Source of the DNA: an uncultured Verrucomicrobiales bacterium
GTDB taxonomy: Bacteria; Verrucomicrobiota; Verrucomicrobiia; Verrucomicrobiales; Akkermansiaceae
Assembly: GCA_937916505.1 (NCBI GenBank)
Contig: CALFSW010000279.1
Location: 18,132 to 82,131, forward strand
DNA length: 64,000 nucleotides
Reading direction: 5' to 3'
In this document: one piece after another, positions 8,259-17,500 of the stretch
How positions within the stretch are numbered: position 1 is the stretch's first letter
How the letters are laid out: each line of letters begins with the position of its first letter
Translations under genes and position numbers: made by a program
The notes under the pieces: model-generated
What the model was told of the DNA's origin: nothing
The model's input: the letters and a program-made list of their open reading frames with translations, nothing else
Databases searched by the model: none

Positions 8259-9869
8259 GTGACTTTGCTGCGGCAGGGGCGGAGTTTTAGCGGACGCGAG
8301 CGGCATTGTGGATTCCTGAACACAGGAGGAGCGCGGCGGTTCGCGGATGTTTCGGAAGTGAGCGGATTGAGTCTCCCGGAGGACGGGACCGGGGTGGCAT
8401 TTTGCGACTGGGATCACGATGGTGATCTCGACTTGTGGATGGCGAATCGTTCGGGGCCGCAGCTCCGTTTTTTTGAGAACGAGGCCGTGTGGCCGGGCAG
8501 ATCGGTCCGCATTCTCCTGGTGGGAAAGGACTGTAATCGCGACGCCATCGGGGCGCGGGTTACGGTGACTCCAATGGCGGGGAAAGCGGTCGCGCGGACC
8601 TTGCGGGCGGGTGAGGGATACCTTTCCCAGTCGAGTAAATGGCTCCACTTTGGACTTGGCGAAGATGCGGTGGCGAAGGTGGAAGTGCGTTGGCCGGGCG
8701 GGGTGAGTGAGGAATTTTCGGGAGTGAAAGCGGGTGGAGGGTATCAGCTCATACAAGGAGCGGGGGTGGCCGGGGAATGGCGATCTTCGGTAGAAGGGAA
8801 AGAGCTTCCGGCACCTGTGGATCAGCCTGAAGCAGAGAGTTCAACGGCCATTGTTCTCGGGATTCCGTTGCCGCTGCCTTCGCTTGATTATGAGATGGAT
8901 TCGGGTAAAAAGATCGAAATTTTTGGCGAGCCGCTAAGGGGAAAGCGGGGATTGTTAGTGAACCTTTGGTCGGGTTCGTGTGAGCCTTGTCTGGAGGAAT
9001 TGACCGCGTTTGCGGAGGCCCGCTCCAAGTTCGAGTCTGGTGGTCTTGGTGTGCTGGCTCTCAATGTCGATGGTCTCGAAGGCGGCGAAGAAGGTTCGCA
9101 GAGGGCGCGGAAAATCCTTCGTGATTTGCGGTTTCCTTTTTTCTCGGGAAAGGCAACGGCCTCGCTGGTGGGCTTTCTTCAGTTGGCCAACGATGAACTC
9201 ATGGTGGCACAGCGGTCCTTGCCGGTGCCAACAAGTTTTCTGGTCGATCGAAACTGGCGTCTCGTTGCAATCTACAAAGGGAAAATCCGTCCACAGGAAG
9301 TGATCGACGAGCTTGATCGCCTCGATCTGCCCTTTGAGGAGCGCCGCGGCGGAACTTTACCATTCCCGGGAAGGTGGAACTTCGAGCCGAAGAATTTTGT
9401 GATGCTCAACTTTGCGGATCGTTTGTTTCAGCGGGGGTTTTATGAGGAAGGGCGGGATTTGGTGACGCGTTATGCGCGTTTTTTGGAGCCGCAACCGCTC
9501 TTTTCCGGGGTGTTATCGAATGCGGGTTTACGATGCCTTGAGGCAGGGAGGGCGGATGAGGCGAAGGAGTATTTTGAGAGAACCTTGAAGCTTGATGGTC
9601 ATCGGATCACGGCGCTTCATGGGCTTTCGAGGGTGTTCTCGGAGAGTTTAATTTTGGAAAACCAGGTGGAGGCCTTGAAGTTCGCCCGGCGTGCGGCCGC
9701 GGGAAGCAATTATAACGATCCCGAAGTGCTGCTCACTTTGGCGGAGTGTTTGGTTAAAAGTGGGCAGGAAAGGGAGGCGGTCGGAGTCGTGACAAAAGCG
9801 CTGACCTTGCCGAAGGTGAAAACGATTCCAGGTTTGGCCAGAAAACTGGAAGAGGTCGGTGAGCGGTGA
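8259..9869 (+). CDS. Continuation of the CRTAC1 protein: FG-GAP, ASPIC/UnbV, TlpA-like thioredoxin, TPR
   Basis: The frame is open from 8163 directly after the TGA (SFYWRQVGSQEG), in the same frame as the upstream half; GTG 8259 is only a formal start. In order it holds a last FG-GAP unit (DWDHDGDLDLWM), an ASPIC/UnbV domain (VEVRWPGGVSEEF), a thioredoxin/TlpA-like domain with CxxC (NLWSGSCEPCLEELTAF, about residues 235-250 of this ORF) and cis-Pro-like VPTSFLVD, then TPR-like helices. No signal peptide is present, so alone this half would stay cytoplasmic, which argues that the two halves are one protein. An ASPIC-redoxin-TPR fusion suggests an extracytoplasmic thiol role. Confidence 0.8.
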   Translation: MTLLRQGRSFSGRERHCGFLNTGGARRFADVSEVSGLSLPEDGTGVAFCDWDHDGDLDLWMANRSGPQLRFFENEAVWPGRSVRILLVGKDCNRDAIGARVTVTPMAGKAVARTLRAGEGYLSQSSKWLHFGLGEDAVAKVEVRWPGGVSEEFSGVKAGGGYQLIQGAGVAGEWRSSVEGKELPAPVDQPEAESSTAIVLGIPLPLPSLDYEMDSGKKIEIFGEPLRGKRGLLVNLWSGSCEPCLEELTAFAEARSKFESGGLGVLALNVDGLEGGEEGSQRARKILRDLRFPFFSGKATASLVGFLQLANDELMVAQRSLPVPTSFLVDRNWRLVAIYKGKIRPQEVIDELDRLDLPFEERRGGTLPFPGRWNFEPKNFVMLNFADRLFQRGFYEEGRDLVTRYARFLEPQPLFSGVLSNAGLRCLEAGRADEAKEYFERTLKLDGHRITALHGLSRVFSESLILENQVEALKFARRAAAGSNYNDPEVLLTLAECLVKSGQEREAVGVVTKALTLPKVKTIPGLARKLEEVGER

Positions 9870-9931
9870 ATCGGAATAGAAAATCCGTGATTAGTGTCAT
9901 TTTTGGAGCCTTTTCGGTATAGGGAGTCGGA

Positions 9932-10450
9932 ATGGATAAGGATTTGGATTCTGCTTTTGTGAATGAAATCGCGCAATCACAGCCGATGATGCGTGCTTAT
10001 CTTGCCAAGATACTTGCGAACTCGAGTTCGACCGACGATGTCCTGCAAGAGTCAAATAAAGTTGTTTGGGTCAAGCGGGCCGACTGGGATCCAGAGACAC
10101 CGTTTTTGAAGTGGGCCTATCGGATTTGTTACTTTCAAGCGAAGGCCTTCATGCGGGATGTGGGACGGGAGCGATTGGTTTTTCGAGAGGAATTACTCGA
10201 GATTTTAGCAGAGGAACATCCGCGTGATGATGCAGGTGGTCCTCGAGAACAAGCCTTGATCGGTTGTCTCCAAAAGCTGCGTCAAAAGGATCGCAAACTA
10301 GTGTTGTGTCACTACGATTCCAAAGAGAGTTTAGGCGAGACGGCGGTTGATTTGGGAGTTCCTGCGAACACCTTGTCTCAGCGACTGCGACGAATCAGAA
10401 TTCAGTTGCACGATTGTATTCAGCGAACCCTTACCGCTAATTCATTATGA
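9932..10450 (+). CDS. ECF RNA polymerase sigma factor, Gemmata/Verrucomicrobium-type (gvs1-like)
   Basis: A 172-residue sigma-70 family protein with region 2 (STDDVLQESNKVVWVK, PFLKWAYRICYFQAKAFMRD) and region 4 helix-turn-helix (LGETAVDLGVPANTLSQRLR). Its length and the EESN-like QESNKVVW motif fit the planctomycete/verrucomicrobial group that is paired with FecR-type genes. Its stop overlaps the next start by four bases (ATGA), so the two are translationally coupled. It probably directs RNA polymerase to envelope genes, with the following gene as its regulator. The secreted-protein genes downstream are plausible targets, which is inference. Confidence 0.9.
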   Translation: MDKDLDSAFVNEIAQSQPMMRAYLAKILANSSSTDDVLQESNKVVWVKRADWDPETPFLKWAYRICYFQAKAFMRDVGRERLVFREELLEILAEEHPRDDAGGPREQALIGCLQKLRQKDRKLVLCHYDSKESLGETAVDLGVPANTLSQRLRRIRIQLHDCIQRTLTANSL

Positions 10451-11928
10451 AGGAATCCTATGAACTGATCTGGAAGCTGATTGATCGAAGCATTACCGGG
10501 GAAGAATTTGAACAACTGCAGGAGGCGCTTTCCGAGAGTGCTGAGTTGCGGAGATTTTATCAGGAGAGTTTGGAAACCGAGGAATCATTGCGAGGAATTG
10601 ATCTGAATTTAGCAGGGGATAGCTTGATGGAAAAGCGGAGATGGGGTGGGTGGAAGGTTGCCAAGTGGGGTATCGGGGTCGGAGGTGCGTTGGCGGCTTG
10701 TCTGGCAGTCATCTTTTCCCTGCCTGACGAATCAACAGAGATTGATCGGCCCTCTTTGGTGAAGGATCCACAGCGGAATTTTCAATTTACCCCGTGGGAC
10801 AGCGGGCGGGATGAAAAGGAGACTTCCGCGTTGGCGGCTGAGATCCGGGAGAGGGCGCTCTGGGCGGCTTCGATTACAGCGGTGGGCGGCGTAGGGGATG
10901 GCAGCAAGATTGCTTTGCCTTACGCCCTTACCGGTGGAATTCTGAAAGTGACAGAGGGATGGGTCGAGGTGACTTTCGAGGAAAGTGCCGTGGTAAGGTT
11001 GGAGGCGCCAACGACTTTTGAAATCATTTCGGCTTCTTCCGGTTATCTCTATCGGGGCAATGTGCTGGTAAGCGATGACGGCGATGGTGCGCTCTTTGAT
11101 CTGTTTTATGATCAGGGGAGAGTGGTCGACATTGGAACTTCCTATGCAATGCAGATCGATGAGGACGAGGGGTATCGCATATTTGTGATGGAGGGGACGG
11201 TGGACAATTACAATGGTGCCATTCTGGGTTTGGACCGTCTTAAGGAGGGCGATTTGTTGGCTGGGAAAAATGCCGGAAGGGTTTCCATCGAGCGAATTGC
11301 AGAGACGCCATCGTGGGTTGCAAAAGGAGGGGCGCGTCGGGAATTGCCCGGGGTGGAGACGGGGGATGGTCCCCTCAAAATCCAAACGACGACCTGGCTC
11401 AGGGGTCGTGCAGGTGGGGGAGTGGCCTCCGGGAGCCTGGCGGGAGTGAGGCTCCGGGTGACTTCGGATGCGTGCCACAATTCGGGGGAGGTTCACCCGA
11501 TGAGGTGGACACAGCATCTCAACGAATTTCAGCCTGCGGAGGTTTGGTATCATGCCGAGTGTGCCGCGATCGGGGCGGTGGCAAATCCGTTTGGCCATCT
11601 TGGAGCGACTTCGGTGGTGGTGGATTTTCAGGATGAAGTGGAGAATCCGATCCTGTTTTTTGGTTGGGGAGAGGCCTCGTTGAAGGTTGATTTGGGGGCG
11701 CTCAAGATTCTCGATCATTCATTTTTTCGTTCCCATCCCTCGATTCAATTTAAAGACAAGATGATTGATTTTGGGAGGGGTTCTCACCGACAGAATATCG
11801 AAGGACAGGTCGCATCGGTGAAGATCACGGGGAAGTTTGGACCGACCCGCCCCCTGGTCTTTGATTTGGTGAGTTCAAACAGTCTGCCTTCCTCTTTGTC
11901 ATTCTCACTGGGGCTTGTGGAACAATAA
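10447..11928 (+). CDS. FecR-like transmembrane anti-sigma regulator
   Basis: The N-terminal ~65 residues are cytoplasmic and helical (ELIWKLIDRSITGEEFEQLQ), typical of the short anti-sigma head in these pairs. One membrane segment follows at about residues 75-93 (GIGVGGALAACLAVIFSLP), then a periplasmic FecR domain (EGWVEVTFEESAVVRLEAPTTF, GRVVDIGTSYAMQI). The last ~190 residues are a beta-rich domain of unknown type where such proteins often carry LamG or NPCBM domains. It overlaps the sigma gene by four bases. It likely senses an extracellular cue and controls the sigma factor, by family analogy. Confidence 0.85.
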   Translation: MKESYELIWKLIDRSITGEEFEQLQEALSESAELRRFYQESLETEESLRGIDLNLAGDSLMEKRRWGGWKVAKWGIGVGGALAACLAVIFSLPDESTEIDRPSLVKDPQRNFQFTPWDSGRDEKETSALAAEIRERALWAASITAVGGVGDGSKIALPYALTGGILKVTEGWVEVTFEESAVVRLEAPTTFEIISASSGYLYRGNVLVSDDGDGALFDLFYDQGRVVDIGTSYAMQIDEDEGYRIFVMEGTVDNYNGAILGLDRLKEGDLLAGKNAGRVSIERIAETPSWVAKGGARRELPGVETGDGPLKIQTTTWLRGRAGGGVASGSLAGVRLRVTSDACHNSGEVHPMRWTQHLNEFQPAEVWYHAECAAIGAVANPFGHLGATSVVVDFQDEVENPILFFGWGEASLKVDLGALKILDHSFFRSHPSIQFKDKMIDFGRGSHRQNIEGQVASVKITGKFGPTRPLVFDLVSSNSLPSSLSFSLGLVEQ

Positions 11929-11963
11929 GTCAGATCATTTGTTGCGCATTTTTCGCAGGAATT

Positions 11964-11993
11964 TTGTCATTAAAGAAGGAATGACGGTATAAT
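11964..11993 (+). promoter_or_regulatory. Sigma-70-like promoter with an embedded inverted repeat
   Basis: TTGTCA (11964-11969) and a perfect TATAAT (11988-11993) are separated by 18 bases, about 90 bases before the PEP-CTERM gene. A 6-bp inverted repeat, gtcatt (11966-11971) and aatgac (11980-11985), overlaps the -35 box and the spacer, a typical place for an operator. The promoter call is fairly strong by consensus. The regulator is unknown. Confidence 0.65.
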
Positions 11994-12081
11994 TCTTACG
12001 AAGAGGTTGTTTGAACACCGCAACGCTGGCTGGCGGATGGTTGAAACAACCCGAAAAGACAAAAATCAAATCAATCATAAA

Positions 12082-12714
12082 ATGAAACCATCTCTAAAGT
12101 CTCTAATGCCAATTTGCGGGTGCGCGCTGACAGCCCTTGCTTTTAATTCTGCGAATGGAGCCGTGATCACGGTTGGCGATTATCTGGTCTCCAACAATCT
12201 ATCGGGTGGGGCGTCTGATGCCAGTTACTCGGAACCCGGGGCTTTTGCTGGTGACGACTTTGGTCAAGCTAACTCTTTTGGCGGGGATCGTCGCTGGGGC
12301 AATGACGGGGCCGCAACCTCTGCCAGTTGGGCTTTCGACGGCTTGGCCAACGGTGTCTATGACGTCTACGCTTCATGGAAAAATGACGGACAGGGAAACG
12401 TGAGTTTGGCTCATTACACTGGCACCGATGGATTCGTGAACATTGACCTTGATCAACGCGGAGGCGCTGCAGCCTTGCCGGGTGTCGTCATTAATGACGG
12501 AAACAATGATATTAATTTCGCCAGCGTTGGGCAAGTGACCGTCGCTGATGGGAATTTCACTCTGACGGTTGACGACAGTGTCACTGGAAGTGCCGATGGC
12601 GCCTCCTTCATCTTCGCTGATGCGGTGGCGATCAGGACTGCTGTTCCCGAGCCTTCTTCCGTTCTTCTGGTCACTCTTGCCGGCCTTGGTTTGGTTCGCC
12701 GCCGGCGGGGCTAG
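12082..12714 (+). CDS. PEP-CTERM protein with one golvesin-like domain
   Basis: The 210-residue product has a signal peptide (MKPSLKSLMPICGCALTALAF) and one golvesin-C-like beta domain whose core reads YDVYASWKNDGQGNVSLAHY with the closing motif FIFADAVAI. The C terminus is a PEP-CTERM sorting tag (VPEPSSVLLVTLAGLGLVRRRR), which an exosortase would cleave. An upstream TTG at 12007 is in frame but would put 25 extra residues before the signal peptide, so ATG 12082 is preferred. It is the simplest member of a run of three related genes and may be an exopolymer-associated surface protein. Confidence 0.85.
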   Translation: MKPSLKSLMPICGCALTALAFNSANGAVITVGDYLVSNNLSGGASDASYSEPGAFAGDDFGQANSFGGDRRWGNDGAATSASWAFDGLANGVYDVYASWKNDGQGNVSLAHYTGTDGFVNIDLDQRGGAAALPGVVINDGNNDINFASVGQVTVADGNFTLTVDDSVTGSADGASFIFADAVAIRTAVPEPSSVLLVTLAGLGLVRRRRG

Positions 12715-12808
12715 GGATTGATACTGCGAGGGGGCCTCGAATCAGGAAATTCCTGGCCTCCCCTAATGACCCTCCCAAGCAATTTTATTTTGGTAGAATT
12801 AAGAATTT

Positions 12809-14551
12809 ATGAAACTGAAAAATAGCTCTCAAATCATTGCTTGTGCATTCGTCTTGTTGGGTTTTGGCCCTTTGAGGGCAGAAATTCTGCAGGTGCAAGA
12901 TACGGCGGGGGATAATTATCTGGTCATCGATGCCAGCAGTGATGGTTTGGCAAACGCCAATTACTCCGAGCCGGGAGTGTTTGGTGGTGGTGATGCCGGT
13001 CAGCCTGATTCATGGAATGGTGACCGCCGGTGGGGGAACGATGGGGCTGCGACGACGGCAGTGTGGTCTTTTTCCGAGGTGCCGGACGGAACATACGACA
13101 TCTATGCGTCCTGGCGGAATGATCCTCAGGGGAACGTGAGCATGGCACATTATACCGGGACCGACGGTTTTGTGGACGTGGATCTCGATCAGAGCGGGGG
13201 AGCAGTAGCTCTTCCGGGAATCGTTTTAAATGACGGGGCCGGGGATATTAACTTTGCGTCGCTGGGTCAGGTGACGATTGCGGACGGAGACTTTGCGCTG
13301 ACGGTTGATGACAGCGTGACGGGGAATGCGGATGGAAATTCCTTTATTTTCGCGGATGCGGTTGCCCTGGGGCCGGTTGAGATTTTCGACTTTGACGAGG
13401 ATGGCATGCCGGATGATTTTGAGGAGCAGTTTGGACTCAACAAAGATGATCCGTCAGATGCTGCAGTTGATGGCGATATGGATGGGCTTACGAATCTGGA
13501 GGAGTTTCAAGCTGGAACCGACCCAACGGATGACGACTCGGATGACGATGGCTCGCTTGATGGAGAAGAGGTCAATGATCGTGGAACCGACCCCAACGAT
13601 GATGATAGTGATGACGATGGCCTCAAAGACGGAGTCGAAACCGGCACCGGAATTTTCGTAGATGAGGCTGACACCGGCACCGACCCGAATAACCCGGACT
13701 CCGATGGCGATGGCACCACTGACGGTGAGGAGGTGTCGAATTCGACAGATCCCAATGCCTCTCAGTTCCGTCAGGTCACGGATGGTGAGGGAAACGTCTA
13801 CCTGGTCATCGACAACGGACTGGATGGGAACGGTGACGGTATGGTGGATCTCAAAACTTTGGGTTACTCCGAGGGAGGTGTTTTATTCGAAGGTCAGGAC
13901 ACTACGACGGTCCAAGATGACTCCTGGGCAAAAGATCGCCGCTGGGGGAACAGCGGGATCGACACGACCGCGACCTGGAGTTTCACGGGCCTGGAGAGCG
14001 GGACCTACTCGGTTTATGCCTCCTGGAGAAATACCCCTCAAGGCAACGTCAGCACTGCGAGGTATTCCATGAGCGATGATGGAGTCGAGGTGGAATTGGA
14101 CCAAAGCCTGGGAGCTGAAGGATACCCCGGAATCATCCTCAGCGACGATCTCTTGGATATTAATTTTGCGCTGCTGGGAGAGGTCGGGGTCTCTGACGGA
14201 AACCTGGATGTCACGGTTGATGACAGCGTGACCGGTGCGGGGGATCCCAATACCTTTATCTTTGCCGATGCCATCGCGATTGGACCAATCAATGCCCTGG
14301 GCGGGATCGGTGGTCTTGTGATCACGGACATTAGCTACTCGCCAGATGGGAGTTTGCTGACCCTGACCTGGAATTCCCGACCGACCCAAACCTATGCCGT
14401 TGTTTTTTCCACTGATCTGGTTGATTGGTCGGGAGACTTGAACGACAGCGTTTCGGGAGATGAAGGGCAAAGTACCACACGCACCTTTAATCTGACGACG
14501 ACTGGAATTGCGGGTAGCGAGAAGGTGTTTTTCCGGGTCGAAAAACGCTGA
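12809..14551 (+). CDS. Secreted protein with two golvesin-like domains joined by calcium-type repeats
   Basis: A signal peptide (MKLKNSSQIIACAFVLLGFG) is followed by a golvesin-like domain (about 25-190) nearly identical in its core to the preceding gene (TYDIYASWRNDPQGNVSMAHY minus ends). A thrombospondin-3/EF-hand-like acidic linker (about 195-320: GTDPTDDDSDDDGSLDGEE, SDGDGTTDGEE) leads to a second golvesin-like domain (about 325-500, YSVYASWRNTPQGNVSTARY). The last 75 residues form a beta module with STDLVDW and FFRVEKR, also seen at the end of the next gene. The gene sits 94 bases after the PEP-CTERM gene and has no sorting tag. Function unknown; adhesion or matrix binding is inferred. 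Confidence 0.8.
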   Translation: MKLKNSSQIIACAFVLLGFGPLRAEILQVQDTAGDNYLVIDASSDGLANANYSEPGVFGGGDAGQPDSWNGDRRWGNDGAATTAVWSFSEVPDGTYDIYASWRNDPQGNVSMAHYTGTDGFVDVDLDQSGGAVALPGIVLNDGAGDINFASLGQVTIADGDFALTVDDSVTGNADGNSFIFADAVALGPVEIFDFDEDGMPDDFEEQFGLNKDDPSDAAVDGDMDGLTNLEEFQAGTDPTDDDSDDDGSLDGEEVNDRGTDPNDDDSDDDGLKDGVETGTGIFVDEADTGTDPNNPDSDGDGTTDGEEVSNSTDPNASQFRQVTDGEGNVYLVIDNGLDGNGDGMVDLKTLGYSEGGVLFEGQDTTTVQDDSWAKDRRWGNSGIDTTATWSFTGLESGTYSVYASWRNTPQGNVSTARYSMSDDGVEVELDQSLGAEGYPGIILSDDLLDINFALLGEVGVSDGNLDVTVDDSVTGAGDPNTFIFADAIAIGPINALGGIGGLVITDISYSPDGSLLTLTWNSRPTQTYAVVFSTDLVDWSGDLNDSVSGDEGQSTTRTFNLTTTGIAGSEKVFFRVEKR

Positions 14552-14569
14552 TTCCGGTTCCTACATTTT

Positions 14570-17500
14570 ATGACAACTTTCTTCGCCCGGGCCTTCTTTG
14601 CGGGAGGCTTATTCACCTCCATTGTCCTTTCTGCCGGAGCGCAGGTTTCCGTGACTGATGCGGGCGGCGATGAATATCTCGTCATCGATAATGGGGATGC
14701 CTCTCCCGCCTACACAGAGGGTGGGGGCGGCTTTGCCGGAACTGACAACGGGCAGGCCGATTCCTGGAATGGCGACCGTCGGTGGGACAATGGCGGAGGA
14801 GCGAATACCGCCGCCGTCTGGACGTTCGATGACCTCCCATTGGGGCAATACGATGTTTATGCCTCCTGGCGAAACGAGGCGCAGGGGAACCTCACCACTG
14901 CGGCACCCTATCAGGTAAGCGATGGCCTCGGAACCGTGGTGAAAAATCAGCGCGCGGGGAATGACGGCGACCTTGTTCTCGATGACAGCGGCAGCCGGTC
15001 GATTGAATTCTCCCTTCTGGGACGTGTGACGGTGACCGATGGCACCGTGACGGTGATTTTAAATGATGATGCTTCGACTGCGGGAGACACCTACGTTTTC
15101 GCCGATGCCATCGCCCTTGGCCCCATGAATCAGGCTGCTCCGGATAGAGACGGCGATGGCATGCCGGACGACTGGGAGGACGCCAATGGTTTCAATAAAA
15201 ATCTCGATGATTCCGGTGGTGATCCTGATACCGATGGCTCAACGAATCTGGAGGAATTTCAAAACGAAACCGACCCACGAAATCCAGATTCCGATGACGA
15301 TTCGTTGACGGACGGAAAGGAATCAAACAGCGGGCTTTGGGGTGGTCCCAATAACACGGGGACGGACCCAAATGATGACGACACCGATAACGATGGCCTT
15401 TCCGACGGAATCGAGGGCAACACGGGCATCTGGATCAGTCCGACTGCTACCGGAACCAATCCGCTCATTGCGGACAGCGATGGTGACGGTTTGCTCGATG
15501 GTCTGGAGAATCCCGACCTCCCTTTTGCGGGTCCAAGTCAACCGGGAACCGATCCCAATCGAGGTGATAGTGATGGTGATTCACATGGAGATGGTATCGA
15601 GATTGCCGGCGGAAGTGATCCCACAGATCAGGCAAGCGAGCCCATGATTGTGGGATCTTCCAATGCCATTGTCATCAATGAGATCCACTATGATCCCGAG
15701 GACCAAACAATGCGCGCGGAATTCATCGAGCTCTACAATCAGGGAGATCAATCGGTGAATCTTCTCGGGTGGGAACTGAGAGGCGGGGTGGAATTTACTT
15801 TTCCCAATACCGTGCTTGCACCGGGGGAGTATCTCGTGATTGCGGAAACCCCGGCGGTTGCCTTGAGCGAGTTCGGAGTGACTGCAATTGGTCCCTGGAG
15901 TGGTCGCCTGAGTAATTCGGGGGAGGAGATTCGTCTGCGAGATGCTGTCGGCACGACGGTGGACGAGGTGAACTACGGAGTCGGCTTTCCGTGGCCGACC
16001 GCCGTCCATGGGGAGGGGCCATCGATGGAGTTGATGAATCCTCAGCTCGACAATGATCTTGGAGGCTCGTGGCGTAGTGCCAGTGCTGGCTACAGTGGCC
16101 CCTCTCTGACTTATCTTGCTCCGGCAAGCACAAGTTGGACCTACCACCTCGGTGAGACCTATCCGGGCGATGATGGTGCGGGGAAATCCTGGATCGAAAG
16201 CGGCTACGACGAATCCGGCTGGCTCGCGGGCACCACGCCCATCGGCTTCGGCGACGGTGACGATAACACCTTGATCGCCGGGATGCAGAGCAACTACATC
16301 AGCCTTTTTCTGCGTCATGAATTTACGGTCGCGCCGGGTAGTCCCATCCCCACTTCATTGCTCCTGCGGGCTTACTTCGACGACGGGTGCGTCGTTTATA
16401 TTAATGGAAGGGAGGTTGCCCGCTTTTCTCTTGATGCTGGAGAGATCCCATTTCCACCGCCGGCTGGCTTTGCGCAGAATCACGAGGCGGCTTGGGAGGA
16501 AAAAATACTCAACGGCACCGCCTCCTACCTGCATACCGGGATCAATACCATCGCCATCCAGATCATCAATCAGAGTTTGGGTAGCGGAGACTTATCCATC
16601 GACGCGGAACTCAAGACACCGCCTCCGAGTTCCGAAATCGGCGTTCCTACTCCGGGAGCGGCCAATTCGGTCTTTACTCTCGCCGCGCCACCCCAGATCC
16701 GGCAGGTCGATCACACTCCCGAACAACCAAAGTCTGGCGAGGATGTCCTGATCACCGCTAAAGTGACTGACCTTTTTGGTGTCAGCAACGTGGTCCTCTC
16801 TTATCAGGTCGTTGATCCTGGTTCCTACATTCGATTGACCGACAGCAATTACGAAACGAGCTGGGTCGAGGTGTTGATGAAGGACGATGGCACGGGTGGA
16901 GATGTCTCCGCAGATGACGACCGCTTCACCGCCATCATCCCGGCCTCAGTGCAGACCCATCGCCGCCTTATCCGCTACCGCATCACCGCATCGGATGGCG
17001 GTGGATCCTCGGTGCAGGTTCCATTGACGGACGACCCCCAGCCAAACTTCAGCTACTTTTGTTATGATGGAGTTCCTTCTTGGACCGCGTCGGCACGACA
17101 AGGTTTCACTGCTCCGGTGACTTTTCCTTCCGAAGTATTGGAATCTGTTCCGGTTTATCATCTGATTGCGACGGACAGTGATGTGACGAGTTGCCAGTAT
17201 GCCGCCGGATCCCGCAATACCCGCTTTCTGGGTACGATGGTTTACGATGGGCGGGTCTATGATCACATCAGATTCAATGTCAGGGGCGAGGGCTCGACTT
17301 ATCGGACTGGTAAGAATAAATGGCACTTCCGCTTCAACCGGGGACATGAATTTGAAGCGCGCGATAATTTTGGTAAGAAGGTCGGCTCACCTTGGCGCAA
17401 CATGAAGGTCAATGGCGGCACTGCTCCGTGGACTTATGTGAATCGCGGCATGGCCGGAGTGGATGAGTGTCTTACTTACCGCCTGTTTGACCTGGCGGGC

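Noticed and set aside
12740..12770. Palindrome caggaaattcctg with flanking G/C runs after the PEP-CTERM gene
   Set aside because: A hairpin can be drawn, but no T run follows and the next gene is 40 bases away; not strong enough to call a terminator.
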